A stretch of DNA of 64,000 nt from Bartonella birtlesii IBS 325 (GTDB taxonomy: Bacteria; Pseudomonadota; Alphaproteobacteria; Rhizobiales; Rhizobiaceae), in the NCBI RefSeq assembly GCF_000273375.1, contig NZ_CM001557.1, forward strand, positions 1,622,551 to 1,686,550, given 5' to 3'. Position 1 is the first letter of the stretch; every line of letters begins with the position of its first letter. Below the pieces are notes generated by a model. The model searched no databases and had not been told where the DNA came from. It worked only from the letters and a program-made list of their open reading frames with translations. The position numbers and the translations under genes are program-made. Positions 50,608 to 61,999 of the stretch are shown here, piece by piece.

Positions 50608-52269
50608 CTATGCAAGAAGCTTCTGAGCCGCTGCACGTGCCTCTTCTGTAATCTGTTCTCCTGCCAACATGCGGGCAATTTCTTCCGCACGCTCATGCTC
50701 CTCCATTTTATGAACACCCGTAACAAAGCGACCTTTATCATCACTTTCCATCTTTGAAATAAGAAAATGACTATGTGCTTTAGATGCTACCTGCGGCGCA
50801 TGCGTAATAGCAAAAACCTGAGTACTTTCTGATAAACGCTGCAGCCGTTGTCCAATGGCAGCAGCAACAGCTCCACCAACCCCCGTATCAATCTCATCAA
50901 AGATCAATGTGGGAGCTGAACCACGATCAGACAACACAACCTTTAATGCCAATAAAAAACGAGACAATTCACCGCCAGAAGCCACACTGAGCATTGGTCC
51001 TGCTCGTGTACCAGGGTTTGTTCGAACCCAATACTCAATACGATCTATCCCCTCTGCGGTACGCTTTTCAGCATCACTTTGCATTTCAACGATAAATTCT
51101 GCTTTTTCCAATTTTAATGCTGGCAACTCAGCCATAACGCTTTCAGACAAACGATTTGCTGCTTCTCGACGCTTTATTGACAGCGCTTGCGCCAATGTAT
51201 CATAATCTTTCTGTGCTTGCCCTGCCTCATCTTCTAAACGCATTAACGTGCTCTGAGCTTCTTCAAAGCCAGCGAGTTCCGCAGCCATTTTATCATGCAA
51301 CTGAACCAATTCATCTGCAGAAACGTGATGTTTACGAGCAAATCCCCGAAGAGCAAAAAGGCGCTCTTCTATCTGTTCCAATTCACCTGTATCGAAATCC
51401 AATGCCCTCATTGCTGTTTCAATGCCTTCTTGCGCTGTTGCAAGTGCATGCAATGCCTCATCAATGGATTTCACCACAGGTGCAATCAACGCTTGCGCCT
51501 CAGAGATTTTCCGTTCTAAACGCCTCACTAAATTGGAAAGAACTGGAATTGGCGATTTTGGCCCCCCTAAAAGATCATCTGCTTCCTTAATATCCGCCGC
51601 TATTTTTTCTAATTTCAGCATATCTGCACGACGAAGAGAAAGGGCTTCCTCTTCACCAACTTGAAAATCAAGCTTTTCAAGCTCTTCCACACACGCACGA
51701 AGATAATCAGCCTCACGCACAGCATTCTCTACTTTAATACGCTGTTGTTGCAAACGCTCTTCAAACTCACGCCAAATCCGATAGCAGCGACGCAAATTTT
51801 CTACTTCATTTTCAAGCCCACCAAAAGCATCTAATAACTGGCGGTGTGTAGCAACATCAACAAGCGCACGGTCATCATGCTGTCCATGAATTTCAACCAA
51901 CATACGGCCAACACTACGCATCAACGCAACACTAGCCACCTGATCATTGATAAAAACACGACTACGACCATCACTTGATTGCACACGCCGTAAAATAATA
52001 TCGCCTTCATCATCAAAATCATTCTCACGAATAAGCTGACGCACAGGATGTGAAACAGGTACATCAAAAACAGCCGTCACCTGCCCTTGGGCAGCACCAT
52101 GACGCACAAGCAAAGCATCACCTCGCCCCCCAAGAGCTAGCGACAAAGCATCAAGGAGAATAGACTTCCCAGCACCCGTTTCACCAGTTAAAACCGATAA
52201 CCCCGCTGTAAAATGAATATCGAGCGTTTCGATCAAAACAATATTATGAATCGAAAGCTGTACCAGCAT
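50608..52269 (-). CDS. recN: DNA repair protein RecN
   Basis: The 553-residue SMC-like ATPase acts in double-strand break repair. It has the N-terminal LSIHNIVLIETLDIHFTAGL (about 5-24) and Walker A LTGETGAGKSILLDALSLAL. The DGRSRVFIND and EIHGQHDDRAL segments follow, then long coiled coils (about 155-370). At the C-terminus are the signature SVASGGELSRFLLALK, Walker B LIFDEIDTGVGGAVA and VFAITHAPQVAS. It starts six bases after bamD ends. Confidence 0.96.
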   Translation of the reverse strand: MLVQLSIHNIVLIETLDIHFTAGLSVLTGETGAGKSILLDALSLALGGRGDALLVRHGAAQGQVTAVFDVPVSHPVRQLIRENDFDDEGDIILRRVQSSDGRSRVFINDQVASVALMRSVGRMLVEIHGQHDDRALVDVATHRQLLDAFGGLENEVENLRRCYRIWREFEERLQQQRIKVENAVREADYLRACVEELEKLDFQVGEEEALSLRRADMLKLEKIAADIKEADDLLGGPKSPIPVLSNLVRRLERKISEAQALIAPVVKSIDEALHALATAQEGIETAMRALDFDTGELEQIEERLFALRGFARKHHVSADELVQLHDKMAAELAGFEEAQSTLMRLEDEAGQAQKDYDTLAQALSIKRREAANRLSESVMAELPALKLEKAEFIVEMQSDAEKRTAEGIDRIEYWVRTNPGTRAGPMLSVASGGELSRFLLALKVVLSDRGSAPTLIFDEIDTGVGGAVAAAIGQRLQRLSESTQVFAITHAPQVASKAHSHFLISKMESDDKGRFVTGVHKMEEHERAEEIARMLAGEQITEEARAAAQKLLA

Positions 52270-52275
52270 ATAAAA

Positions 52276-53169
52276 TCAACGTGCCTTATTCTTACCACCA
52301 CTCAAAGCATGTGAGATCCAAGAAGATTTATGCTCCTGTGGCGATATACTATTTTTTTGCAATAAATTATAAGAAAATTTATACCACTCACTTTTTGGAT
52401 AATTACGTCCTAAAATAGCTGCTGCTGTTTGCGCTTCTGCAGTTAAACCAAGAGCAAGATTAACCTCTGTCAAACGGAAAAGTGCCTCTTCAACTTGATT
52501 TGTATCGGAATATTCCTCAACCACAGTACGAAATCTTCTGCTTGCAGCAAGATAGCGGCGACCTTCCTCATAGTAACGGCCAATCTGCATCTCTTTACCA
52601 GCCAGCTGCTCCCGCCCAAAACGTATTTTATCTTTCGCATCCTTGACATATTCAGAATTCGGATAACGCTCTATGAGAAGCTGCATAGCAGCAATAGCAC
52701 GTTTCGTATCATGTTGATCTCGCGTAACATCAGGAATGCGACGAAAAGAAGAAAGACCAATAATGTAATAGGCATAAGCGGAGTCACTTGCCTCTGGATA
52801 AAGAGTAATATAGCGCTGAGCCATATTGATTGAATCATCATATTTGCCGAGTCGATAATTTGTAAAAGCTCCCATCACTAAGGACTTACGCCCCCAATCA
52901 GTATAAGCATATTGCTTTTCAATCGTAAGAAACTTTTTTGATGCATCCGCAAGGCGCCCACTATCAAGGCTAGCAAGTGCTTGATTATAGAGAACATCTG
53001 GTGGATCCATTTTTAAAACATATGCAGATGGACTAAGGGTATTCTTTTCTTTAAATAAACAACCTGCTAACATGCAAGTGCTTCCTAAAAGCACCACCCC
53101 CAATACCTTGCGTACAATATTAGATTTCCTATATGCCATATTTTCAATACATACATGAGATTTTATCAT
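52276..53169 (-). CDS. bamD: outer membrane protein assembly factor BamD (lipoprotein)
   Basis: BamD is an essential lipoprotein of the BAM complex that inserts beta-barrel proteins into the outer membrane. The protein has a lipobox CMLAGC (lipid Cys about residue 37 from this start) and then five TPR-like helical repeats, with YNQALASLDSGRLADASKKF, AYYIIGLSSFRRIPDVTRDQ and GRYYEEGRRYLAASRRF. The start at 53169 has GGAAG five bases upstream; an in-frame ATG at 53139 gives a more typical signal peptide but lacks such a site. Length is otherwise normal. Confidence 0.93.
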   Translation of the reverse strand: MIKSHVCIENMAYRKSNIVRKVLGVVLLGSTCMLAGCLFKEKNTLSPSAYVLKMDPPDVLYNQALASLDSGRLADASKKFLTIEKQYAYTDWGRKSLVMGAFTNYRLGKYDDSINMAQRYITLYPEASDSAYAYYIIGLSSFRRIPDVTRDQHDTKRAIAAMQLLIERYPNSEYVKDAKDKIRFGREQLAGKEMQIGRYYEEGRRYLAASRRFRTVVEEYSDTNQVEEALFRLTEVNLALGLTAEAQTAAAILGRNYPKSEWYKFSYNLLQKNSISPQEHKSSWISHALSGGKNKAR

Positions 53170-53337
53170 AGTTCTTCCGGCCTCCAGAAAATGTCACCTT
53201 GTAGCAAAAATTATTTATTAAAGGTTTTTATACCATATCACTTTAAAATCCACTAACCAATTTAGTAGCTTAGGTCAATCATCCCCTTAAAAATGAAATA
53301 GTCTCTTAAGAAAATCTTTTCATTTTTTCTACCCATC

Positions 53338-54210
53338 CTACAAAAAGCTTTCTTCGTAACATGATTCGTCTGCTAACACAGCTTTCACCAATTGCGAATT
53401 AATTTTATGCCCACTACAATAGGAACGAAACAATCCGATAAAAGGTGCTCCAAGCAAAGCGGTATCACCGACCGCATCCAACATTTTATGCCGAACAAAT
53501 TCATTTTTCCAATAGAGCCCCTCTGAATTCATGATTTTATCATCAACACCAATAATAAGAGAATTTTCTAAAGACGCGCCTATCCCCTTTCCGGAAACCC
53601 ATAATTTTTCCACGTCTTTGACAAAACCAAAAGTACGTGCGCGCGACAAATCATCTCGAAATCCTTTTGTAGTGAGATCAAAATTAAAATGTTGTTTACC
53701 GATAGCAGCAGAGGAAAAAGAGATCGTTATATCAAAACGACGCCCATCAAATGGCAAAAACTCAGCGATTCCACCACCTATTTCAACCCGCAGCGGCTTT
53801 TTTATAATGAAATAAGAACGCAAAGCATTCTGCTGTATAATGCCAGCTTCTTCAAAAGCTTGACAATATTGCCAAGCAGAACCATCCAAAATAGGAATCT
53901 CATGGCTCGACACTTCAATAATAAGATTGTCCAAATTATAAGCAGCGATTGCAGCCATCAAATGTTCTATTGTTTCAATTCTGAACTCTCCATGCCCAAG
54001 CACTGTTGATAATTCAGTCGCTCCTGTTTGCGATGCATGCGCCTGAAATCTCTGCTCTGTTCCATTCAATGCACAACGCTTAAAAACAATACCATGCCCT
54101 ATCTCAGCTGGGCAGACCTTCACCATAGACAAACACCCACTATGCACACCATAGCCCTTAAATGCCACAGCTTTTTTAAGAGTAGACTGATATTTTTGCA
54201 CCAACTTCAT
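53338..54210 (-). CDS. lpxC: UDP-3-O-acyl-N-acetylglucosamine deacetylase
   Basis: LpxC carries out the committed step of lipid A synthesis. The 290-residue zinc enzyme has QSTLKKAVAFKGYGVHSG (about 8-25), the zinc His in IETIEHLMAAIAAY, EIPILDGSAW, ARTFGFVKDVEKL, and the second zinc site in VRHKMLDAVGDTALLG. The ATG at 54210 is used; the codon before it is a GTG. It lies downstream of ftsZ, as in other Hyphomicrobiales. Confidence 0.96.
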   Translation of the reverse strand: MKLVQKYQSTLKKAVAFKGYGVHSGCLSMVKVCPAEIGHGIVFKRCALNGTEQRFQAHASQTGATELSTVLGHGEFRIETIEHLMAAIAAYNLDNLIIEVSSHEIPILDGSAWQYCQAFEEAGIIQQNALRSYFIIKKPLRVEIGGGIAEFLPFDGRRFDITISFSSAAIGKQHFNFDLTTKGFRDDLSRARTFGFVKDVEKLWVSGKGIGASLENSLIIGVDDKIMNSEGLYWKNEFVRHKMLDAVGDTALLGAPFIGLFRSYCSGHKINSQLVKAVLADESCYEESFL

Positions 54211-54291
54211 CACGTCACTTTATTGAATTATTTTTACGCCTTTTAAAAATATTTATAAAGCCATAAAAATGATATACATAGCAAATAATAA

Positions 54292-54313
54292 ACCCGCCTA
54301 TTACTAAGCGGGT
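54292..54313 (-). terminator. probable terminator after ftsZ
   Basis: On the minus strand a six-bp stem ACCCGC/GCGGGT with a ten-base loop is followed by TTATTATTT. It lies between the ftsZ stop and the lpxC start, both on the minus strand. The T-run is interrupted, so strength is uncertain. Confidence 0.6.
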
Positions 54314-54422
54314 CTATAAAAACAGAGCATTTTTCCCAAAAGGGTAGTATACTCTACTCTAAAAAGTTTTTATACACTATATACAAAGGGATATCCAAAT
54401 TTCCTCTTTCATTTTTTGCCAA

Positions 54423-56192
54423 TTAATTTGCTTGACGGCGCAAAAACGCTGGTATTTCCAACTGATCTTCTTCACTTATAAAAGTGCGCTGATCTTGCGG
54501 CACATGAGGGTGCAACTCACCAGAACGACGCGGAACATACACAGAAGCATCTTGAGGAAGTACCTGAGATTTTTTATTATAACCATGCATTTCTTGCTGC
54601 TGAGAAGATTTCACAGCAGGCTCCAACTTAGCTTCTGGCTCAATTTCCTCACGATGTGTTAAACTCTGTTTCAAACGCTGCCAAAGATTGCGAGGTCCCT
54701 GCTCGCTAGCCACTAACCTCTCACCTTGACTATGCGCAACAGGAGGAAAATCTTTTAACTCAGGCATACGCATAGGAGAACGCGGCTGCATTTGTTGTGC
54801 TTGCCTTTGTTGTACTTGCTTCTCTTTCTGCTGTACAATTCCTGACATCTCATCAAGAACATGCGCCGTTGCTTCCATGCTCACTGGCGCGACCATCGAT
54901 GCCTGCGAACCACGATTAACTTGCATACGTGGTGCATTTGACATCTGCCCATGCACAACACTTGATCCATAAGGAGAGGCATTGCTATTTCGCGCAACAA
55001 CATCATCTGCAGGCTGTACAAAAATTTGACTTTTAGGACGGAACTGTTCTCCCGTTGATTTCGCTTTTTCTATTTCAAGCGCTTCTATCACTTCTACCAT
55101 TGACTCAGAACGCAAAGGAGGTGACTGGACATGAAAAGAACTCTGCGATATCCCAGAATCGCTTTTACGCACCGCAGCTGCAGGTCTTTGTATTTGAGGA
55201 TGAGAAGGCTGGATCACATCACTTATCTCACGATCAATACCCGTTGCAACCACAGATACGCGAATAACACCTTCTAGTGACTCATCATCAATGGCACCAA
55301 AGATAACATTCGCATCCGCATCTACTTCTTCGCGAATACGATTAGCAGCCTCATCCACTTCAAAGAGTGTCATATCACGACCACCCGTAATGGAAATAAG
55401 TAAGCCACGAGCACCACGCATAGAAGTATCATCCAACAGTGGATTTGCAATAGCAGCTTCAGCCGCATTCAAAGCACGACCTTCACCAGATGCCTCACCA
55501 GTCCCCATCATTGCACGCCCCATTTCATGCATAACAGAACGAACATCAGCAAAATCAAGATTAATGAGGCCCTCTTTAATCATGAGATCCGTAATGGAAG
55601 CAACACCAGAATAAAGAACTTGGTCAGCCATAGCAAAAGCATCAGCAAAAGTTGTCTTTTCATCGGCAATACGGAAAAGATTCTGATTAGGAATAACAAT
55701 TAATGTATCAACAGACTTTTGTAACTCGTCAATACCAGCCTCTGCCGTTTTCATACGACGAGCCCCTTCAAACTGAAATGGTTTTGTTACCACACCAACG
55801 GTCAAAATACCTTTCTCACGCGCTGCACGAGCTACCACCGGCGCTGCTCCAGTTCCAGTACCGCCCCCCATACCAGCAGTAATGAAAACCATATGAGAAT
55901 CTGCCAGATGATCAATAATTTCATCTATACATTCCTCTGCAGCCGCTTGCCCCACTTCTGGCAAAGCGCCAGCACCTAGACCTTCTGTAACAGCTGCACC
56001 AAGTTGAATAACACGTTCAGCCTTTGACATAGCCAAAGCCTGTGCATCTGTGTTTGCAACAACAAAATCAACTCCCTGAAGACCAGCATTAATCATATTA
56101 TTCACGGCATTCCCACCACCACCGCCAACACCAAAAACGGTAATGCGTGGTTTCAATTCCGCGATATCTGGCCGATGCAGATTAATCGTCAT
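54423..56192 (-). CDS. ftsZ: cell division protein FtsZ (long form)
   Basis: FtsZ is the tubulin-like GTPase that forms the division ring. The 589-residue protein has the GTP-binding [16 protein letters not shown] (about 20-35), the tubulin signature [11 protein letters not shown] and [11 protein letters not shown]. An unusually long, Gln/Pro/Ser-rich linker (about 320-570) leads to a C-terminal peptide with [11 protein letters not shown] that binds FtsA. The long linker is normal for Hyphomicrobiales FtsZ. The start at 56192 follows AGAAGGAAAAGGAA; an in-frame ATG lies 24 bases upstream. Confidence 0.96.
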   Translation of the reverse strand: MTINLHRPDIAELKPRITVFGVGGGGGNAVNNMINAGLQGVDFVVANTDAQALAMSKAERVIQLGAAVTEGLGAGALPEVGQAAAEECIDEIIDHLADSHMVFITAGMGGGTGTGAAPVVARAAREKGILTVGVVTKPFQFEGARRMKTAEAGIDELQKSVDTLIVIPNQNLFRIADEKTTFADAFAMADQVLYSGVASITDLMIKEGLINLDFADVRSVMHEMGRAMMGTGEASGEGRALNAAEAAIANPLLDDTSMRGARGLLISITGGRDMTLFEVDEAANRIREEVDADANVIFGAIDDESLEGVIRVSVVATGIDREISDVIQPSHPQIQRPAAAVRKSDSGISQSSFHVQSPPLRSESMVEVIEALEIEKAKSTGEQFRPKSQIFVQPADDVVARNSNASPYGSSVVHGQMSNAPRMQVNRGSQASMVAPVSMEATAHVLDEMSGIVQQKEKQVQQRQAQQMQPRSPMRMPELKDFPPVAHSQGERLVASEQGPRNLWQRLKQSLTHREEIEPEAKLEPAVKSSQQQEMHGYNKKSQVLPQDASVYVPRRSGELHPHVPQDQRTFISEEDQLEIPAFLRRQAN

Positions 56193-56260
56193 TTCCTTTT
56201 CCTTCTCATAAGACATCGCAAACCCAAGCGATGCAATTTAACTTCCCTTTATAGACTTAC

Positions 56261-57562
56261 TTAAAAACTCTCACGCAACCACTGACCAACACGCTGAAAA
56301 TATCCACGCGCGCCCGTCGATAAATGATTTACTACCGCCTGCGTTGTCTTGTCTTCAAAACCGACCAATTGCGGATAAATTAACAAGCCAACAGCAGATG
56401 TAAACGCCGCCCCTTTTGCAAGAGAAGGAAGCCTTGAAATTCCTAAAGGCCGCCCTATACGAACATTTCTTCCCAATATAGTACGTGCCATTTCTGGCAA
56501 TCCTGTTAACTGGCTTGCTCCCCCAGTCAAAATAACACGCTTACCAATAATGTGACCAAAACCAGAACGATTTAAACAATCACGTACCATTTCTAAGATT
56601 TCTTCAACACGTGCACGAATAATACGACCAAGAACAGCACGAGGATATTGCGTTTCACGCTGTTCACTCCCAATCTCCGCCACACTAATCATATGTCTCT
56701 CATCAGCACTTGAAGGAAGTGCTGAGCCATAGACAACTTTTAAACGTTCTGCCTCAGAAAGAGACATAGAAAATCCACGCGCAACATCAAGAGTCACGTG
56801 ATGCCCACCAACAGCAAGAGCATCAGCATGAACAAACTTTCCCTCAAAAAATACTGAAAATGTCGTTGTTCCTCCACCAAAATCAATACATGCTGCACCT
56901 AAATGTGCTTCCTCATTCATCAAAACAGCAAGACCACTTGCAAAAGGAGTTGCCACCATTGCTTCAACACTCAAATGTGCACGATTAATACATGTTTCTA
57001 AATTACGCAAAGATGCAGTTTCCGCTGTTACCACATGCACATCGACACCTAACCATTCCCCTGTCATTCCAAGCGGGTCAGAAATCCCTTTATCTCCATC
57101 CAATACATAAGAGACCGGAACAGAGTGCATGACATGACGTTCAGCATCAAAAGCTTTGCGTGAAACTTCTGAAAACGCCACCCGCACATCACGCTTGGTT
57201 ACTTCACTACCATTCAAACGTACCATGCCATTGATAAGAGCACTTTGTAATCGGCTTGAGGAAAAATTCACAATCACCGAATCCACCACCAAACCAGCCA
57301 TTTTTTCCGCTGCATCAACAGCCAAGCGTATTGATTGCTCTGCTGCAAACATATCCATCACAACACCAGATTTGATACCGCGAGAACGTTGCACTCCAAA
57401 ACCTAAAATTTCCATAGAATGTGTACGACCATGTAAATAGTGCGCATGCTTTAAAGGACGCAAACAAGCAATAAGACAAACAATCTTACTTGAGCCAACA
57501 TCGAGCACTGTCAAAAAACGTGTTTTACGTCCCCCCCCATGATGTGATGTGAATAACATCAT
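56261..57562 (-). CDS. ftsA: cell division protein FtsA
   Basis: FtsA is the actin-like protein that tethers FtsZ to the membrane. The 433-residue protein has the phosphate-1 motif LDVGSSKIVCLIA (about 20-32), an SHS2-type 1C domain (RGIKSGVVMDM, HVMHSVPVSYVLDG), ACIDFGGGTTTFSVF (phosphate-2), RVILTGGASQLTGLP (adenosine) and a C-terminal amphipathic helix (GYFQRVGQWLRESF). Its start overlaps the ftsQ stop by four bases (ATGA), indicating coupled translation. Confidence 0.96.
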   Translation of the reverse strand: MMLFTSHHGGGRKTRFLTVLDVGSSKIVCLIACLRPLKHAHYLHGRTHSMEILGFGVQRSRGIKSGVVMDMFAAEQSIRLAVDAAEKMAGLVVDSVIVNFSSSRLQSALINGMVRLNGSEVTKRDVRVAFSEVSRKAFDAERHVMHSVPVSYVLDGDKGISDPLGMTGEWLGVDVHVVTAETASLRNLETCINRAHLSVEAMVATPFASGLAVLMNEEAHLGAACIDFGGGTTTFSVFFEGKFVHADALAVGGHHVTLDVARGFSMSLSEAERLKVVYGSALPSSADERHMISVAEIGSEQRETQYPRAVLGRIIRARVEEILEMVRDCLNRSGFGHIIGKRVILTGGASQLTGLPEMARTILGRNVRIGRPLGISRLPSLAKGAAFTSAVGLLIYPQLVGFEDKTTQAVVNHLSTGARGYFQRVGQWLRESF

Positions 57563-58467
57563 GGTTTTCCTGCCTTTCCTGCCTTTAAAATGCGTTCTTC
57601 TTCCACAGCAGCACGACGACGTTCTAATGCTTCATCTGTCAAAGAAACAGTAATGCGATCAGCAAGGCGCAAATCAACAGTCAAAATATCACGAGAAAGA
57701 AGATTTTGCGCTGTATCTGTCTCAATCAAAGAAGAAATTCTTTCAAGCGCCCCCTGCTCAGGTAACATAACACGGACCCCATTATCCAAAACAAGATCCC
57801 AACGCCGATCACCTACACGTACAAACGCACGAACACGACTATACAATTTTGGATATATTGACAGCGCTTGAAAAAACATTTTTGCAGAATTTTGTGCACC
57901 CCTCCCAACGATAAGAGGCAGCCCCTGAACAATCCCTCCTTTAAAGGGCACAATAACACGCCCTGTATGATCAACAATATCCATCACACCATCATGTTGC
58001 CAAACTGCATAGGGCTCACGCTCCACAACTGAAATACGCACTTTGTTGGGATAAATCTTCTGAATATTAGCTAATTGAACCCAAGCTTGCTTTTCTAAAA
58101 GGGAACGCGCCTTATCAACATTAAAAATGAATATAGATGGAGCAGTATCAAGTCTTAATTTTTTTACAATCTCCTGTTTTAGCAAACGTTTATTACCACT
58201 GATCTCAACATCAGTAACCACAAAACCAATATCGGATACCGTGGCCTTCATAATCATTGCCATCTGACCACTTGATGAAAGCCCATAAAAAACCGTAACA
58301 AAGAAAAACAGTACAACAGCGAAAGAACCCAAATGACGTGGAACATGAACACTAATAAAGAAAAACTCAAATACAAACCGAAGAAAGCGACGATAAAGTC
58401 GTGGCAAGACTGGCACTAACGGCACCTCCATCAGAACATTTGTCTTATTAATACTCAACGCATACAT
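57559..58467 (-). CDS. ftsQ: cell division protein FtsQ
   Basis: FtsQ is a bitopic divisome protein. The 302-residue protein has a basic cytoplasmic N-terminus, one membrane segment (about 45-68) and a periplasmic POTRA domain ([19 protein letters not shown], about 88-106). The FtsQ beta domain follows, with [23 protein letters not shown] in two blocks. The start at 58467 follows GTGGAGGACGCGTC, an excellent site. It overlaps the ddl end by 13 bases. Confidence 0.95.
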   Translation of the reverse strand: MYALSINKTNVLMEVPLVPVLPRLYRRFLRFVFEFFFISVHVPRHLGSFAVVLFFFVTVFYGLSSSGQMAMIMKATVSDIGFVVTDVEISGNKRLLKQEIVKKLRLDTAPSIFIFNVDKARSLLEKQAWVQLANIQKIYPNKVRISVVEREPYAVWQHDGVMDIVDHTGRVIVPFKGGIVQGLPLIVGRGAQNSAKMFFQALSIYPKLYSRVRAFVRVGDRRWDLVLDNGVRVMLPEQGALERISSLIETDTAQNLLSRDILTVDLRLADRITVSLTDEALERRRAAVEEERILKAGKAGKP

Positions 58468-59375
58468 GACGCGTCCTCCACCATCCACTGAACAAGATCG
58501 CCATAACTACGACCACTCGCTTTTGCAATATCAGGAAAAAGAGAGGTAGATGTCATACCCGGCTGTGTATTAATTTCAAGCCAAACCAATTCTCCTATTT
58601 CTTCATCAAAACGAAAATCAGAACGGCTAACACCTCGACAACCTATCGCCTGATGCGCTGCTAAAGACATTCTTTGCACCTTTTGGTAAATATTTGATGA
58701 AAGTTTTGCAGGACAAATGTGAAGAGAGCCACCAGTTTTATATTTTGAGTCATAATTATAAAATTGAAAATGCTTATCGGGAAGAACTTCACAAACATCG
58801 AGCACTTCATTTCCTAACACAGCACAAGTAAGTTCGCGACCAGGAATATATTTTTCAATCATAACCTCATCTGTATAAACCCACTCATCTCCTACAACAT
58901 TGCGTAGCGGCGTAGATGCATCGTCTTTTACAATCACAACACCAAAACTTGACCCTTCGCACACGGGCTTAATCACATAAGGAGGCTCCATAGGATGCGA
59001 TAACCCAATAGCAAAGCGACTCATAACAAAAGAAGGCGCAACAGAAACTCCAACACTTGCAACAATAATTTTTGCGCGCCCTTTATCCATTGCCAGCGCC
59101 GACGCCATCACTCCAGAATGAGTATAGGGAATTTTCAAATATTCAAGAATGCCCTGAATACGTCCATCTTCGCCAAATGGCCCATGTAACGCATTAAAAG
59201 CGATATCAGGCCGCAATTGTTCAAGAATAGAAGCAATATGACCATCAACATCTATGCGGCTCACGCGATATCCCTGCGCTTCAAGAACATCAGCACAAGC
59301 AGTACCTGAAGACAAACTTACAGACCGTTCAGAAGAGAAGCCTCCCATTAAAACAGCTATATGCTTATCTTTCAT
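58455..59375 (-). CDS. ddl: D-alanine--D-alanine ligase
   Basis: Ddl joins two D-alanines for the peptidoglycan stem peptide. The 306-residue ATP-grasp enzyme has [19 protein letters not shown] (about 8-26), [48 protein letters not shown] and the Mg-binding [17 protein letters not shown] near the C-terminus. Complete, of the DdlB type found in division clusters. About 240 non-coding bases separate it from murB upstream. Confidence 0.96.
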   Translation of the reverse strand: MKDKHIAVLMGGFSSERSVSLSSGTACADVLEAQGYRVSRIDVDGHIASILEQLRPDIAFNALHGPFGEDGRIQGILEYLKIPYTHSGVMASALAMDKGRAKIIVASVGVSVAPSFVMSRFAIGLSHPMEPPYVIKPVCEGSSFGVVIVKDDASTPLRNVVGDEWVYTDEVMIEKYIPGRELTCAVLGNEVLDVCEVLPDKHFQFYNYDSKYKTGGSLHICPAKLSSNIYQKVQRMSLAAHQAIGCRGVSRSDFRFDEEIGELVWLEINTQPGMTSTSLFPDIAKASGRSYGDLVQWMVEDASCMR

Positions 59376-59616
59376 AACAACTTATCCCCTTATGCATACT
59401 ATATATAGATCACATAGAAATAACAAACACCATATACGGAAAATACTAAGATTTATCCTTACGAATCAATAACCTAGCGTTTTACATAATGAATCAGACT
59501 CAAGCACATGATGCAAGAGTTTCTTTGTTAATTTATTGATTCTTAATGGATTTTTTTCATTATCTCTTTGAAATGACTCAATTTTTTATTTGTACTTTTT
59601 TATGTCTCTGAATCAA

Positions 59617-60594
59617 TCAATGAAATGGGTCAAAAGAAGCAACAATACGGCCTTGTTCAAATTGGCCAATGCGTTGTATTTCCCACTGTAAAAGATGAGC
59701 TGAATGCGCAAAAACACGCGCACGTACTGTTTCTCCTAACATCTCAAGATCATAGCCTGTTGCTTGCCCCGCATTGATCATAAAATTACAGTGCATTTCG
59801 CTCATTTGAGCTCCACCAATCCGCAAACCACGGCATCCTGCTTCATCAATAACACGCCATGCAGATGTATTTTCAGGATTTTTAAAAGTTGATCCACCCG
59901 TTTTCTCACGAATAGGCTGCACTGTTTCTCGATGAAGAGCAACTTCATCCATGGCCGCACGAATATTGTCTTTATTTCCTAGATGTCCTTCCAATAAAGC
60001 AGCTGTAAAAATAAAATCTTCAGGAACATCACAACGACGATAAGAATAGTGCATATCTTTTAAACTCAAGATATGACGCTGTCCTTGACGATCAAGTGCA
60101 TAAACCTCAACGACACGCGCAGCTGTTTCAACACCATTAGCCCCCGCATTCATTTTGAGTGCCCCTCCAAGACCACCAGGAATGCCATAATAGAAATGAA
60201 AACCTGCAATTTCAGCCTCTAACGCTGCCATCGCTAAATGTTTATCCGCCGCAGCAGCACCAACCAAAAAACACTTCGGAGAAACTTGCTGTATTTTCCC
60301 AAAGCTCTTAGCCGAAAGACGAATAACCACACCAGGAATCCCACCATCACGCACCAGAAGATTAGAACCAATCCCCACAATTGTTACAGGAATAGATTCA
60401 GGAAGATTTTGTAAAAAAAGAGCTAAGTCTGCTTCATCAGCAGGCTGATAAAAAAGTTCTGCCAGCCCGCCAGTGCGAAACCATGTCACCTTACGCATAT
60501 TGACATTAGGCATAAGTTTGCCTTTTATTCCGCAAAGCAGCGGTTGCAATCGCGCCAACAGCGCTTCACCATTAATGAGTTGAAAATTTATCAT
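59617..60594 (-). CDS. murB: UDP-N-acetylenolpyruvoylglucosamine reductase
   Basis: MurB reduces the enolpyruvyl group to make UDP-MurNAc. The 325-residue FAD protein has [16 protein letters not shown] (about 37-52), [47 protein letters not shown], the catalytic-region [10 protein letters not shown] and [20 protein letters not shown]. The start is the ATG at 60594; the first in-frame start-like codon above it is TTG. It overlaps the murC end by 23 bases. Confidence 0.96.
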   Translation of the reverse strand: MINFQLINGEALLARLQPLLCGIKGKLMPNVNMRKVTWFRTGGLAELFYQPADEADLALFLQNLPESIPVTIVGIGSNLLVRDGGIPGVVIRLSAKSFGKIQQVSPKCFLVGAAAADKHLAMAALEAEIAGFHFYYGIPGGLGGALKMNAGANGVETAARVVEVYALDRQGQRHILSLKDMHYSYRRCDVPEDFIFTAALLEGHLGNKDNIRAAMDEVALHRETVQPIREKTGGSTFKNPENTSAWRVIDEAGCRGLRIGGAQMSEMHCNFMINAGQATGYDLEMLGETVRARVFAHSAHLLQWEIQRIGQFEQGRIVASFDPFH

Positions 60595-61999
60595 CGCTAT
60601 CAAGTACCGCTAACTGATGAGGCAATGCACAAGCCCACTGCGTGATATTGCCAGCACCAAGAAAAACAACATAATCACCTGATTTAGCAAACGTAGAGAC
60701 AATTGAAACAACATCTTCTAAACAATGAATCAAACGTACATCACGGTGCCCTGCCATTTTAATATGCTCTACCAATTCTCTAGCACCAAAACCAGTAATT
60801 GGCTCTTCACCAGCTGCATAAACAGGCGTAATCAGCACTGTATCTGCATCATTAAAACAAGCAGCAAACCCATCAAACAAATGATACAAACGTGAATAAC
60901 GATGTGGTTGTGCAATGGCAATCACGCGTCCTTTTGCACTTTCACGCGCTGCACGTAAAACAGCCTTTATTTCAACAGGATGATGCCCATAATCATCAAA
61001 TATTTCAACACCATGCCAACTTCCTGTTTGTGTAAAACGTCGTTTTACTCCACCAAATTTTGCTAAACCTTTTTTTATAGACTCATTTGAAATACCAAGT
61101 TCATGGGCAATAGCAATCGCCGCCGTCGCATTAGAAACATTGTGCTGACCAGACATTGGCAAGATCAAATTTTTCAACTCAGTCTCTCTCCCCGTCTTGC
61201 GTGAACGAATAAAAACATCAAAATGCGTTTTTTGACCATCCATCGAAAGATTAAGAAAACGAACATCCGCTTGTGGATTTGCACCATAAGTAATCACCCA
61301 ACGATCATCAATACGGCTGGCTAAAGACTGAACCTCTGGATGATCAAGACATAAAACAGCAAAACCATAAAAAGGAACATTCTCTACAAATTTTCGAAAA
61401 GCTTGGCGCAAAGCAGAAAAATTCCCGTAATGATCCAAATGCTCAGCATCAATATTGGTAACAACAGCAATATCAGCAGGCAACTTCAAAAATGTCCCAT
61501 CACTTTCATCGGCTTCAACAACCATCCAATCACCTTCACCCATACGTGCATTTGTACCATAAGCATTAATAATACCGCCATTAATCACCACCGGATCAAA
61601 ATGACCTGCATCAAGAAGTGCAGCTATCATTGATGTAGTCGTTGTCTTACCGTGCGTACCACCAACAGCAATCGCACGACGAAACCGCATGAGCTCCGCT
61701 AGCATTTCTGCACGCCTCACAAGCGGCAAATGCCTTTCTTTTGCAGCAATATATTCAGGATTTGTTTTTTTAATGGCAGTAGAAAAAACAACAACCTCTG
61801 CATCCCCTAAATTTTTAGAGCTATGACCTATATAAATGTTAATCCCTTTTCTCCGTAAACGTTCAACATTTGCACTCTCAACTTGATCTGATCCTTGAAT
61901 TTGATAGCCAAAATTATGAAAAACCTCCGCAATTCCACTCATGCCGATACCACCGATTCCAACAAAATGGATAACACCTATATTAAGCGGCATTTTCAT
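60572..61999 (-). CDS. murC: UDP-N-acetylmuramate--L-alanine ligase
   Basis: MurC adds L-Ala to UDP-MurNAc. The 475-residue Mur ligase has the N-terminal [17 protein letters not shown] (about 10-26), the P-loop [44 protein letters not shown] and [17 protein letters not shown]. The ATG at 61999 has GGAG seven bases upstream; a TTG precedes it. It overlaps the murG end by 17 bases. Complete. Confidence 0.97.
   Translation of the reverse strand: MKMPLNIGVIHFVGIGGIGMSGIAEVFHNFGYQIQGSDQVESANVERLRRKGINIYIGHSSKNLGDAEVVVFSTAIKKTNPEYIAAKERHLPLVRRAEMLAELMRFRRAIAVGGTHGKTTTTSMIAALLDAGHFDPVVINGGIINAYGTNARMGEGDWMVVEADESDGTFLKLPADIAVVTNIDAEHLDHYGNFSALRQAFRKFVENVPFYGFAVLCLDHPEVQSLASRIDDRWVITYGANPQADVRFLNLSMDGQKTHFDVFIRSRKTGRETELKNLILPMSGQHNVSNATAAIAIAHELGISNESIKKGLAKFGGVKRRFTQTGSWHGVEIFDDYGHHPVEIKAVLRAARESAKGRVIAIAQPHRYSRLYHLFDGFAACFNDADTVLITPVYAAGEEPITGFGARELVEHIKMAGHRDVRLIHCLEDVVSIVSTFAKSGDYVVFLGAGNITQWACALPHQLAVLDSDDKFSTH

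Noticed and set aside
54423-56192. Overlong FtsZ as a fusion protein
   Set aside because: The Gln/Pro-rich extension is the usual long linker of Hyphomicrobiales FtsZ and ends in the normal FtsA-binding peptide.
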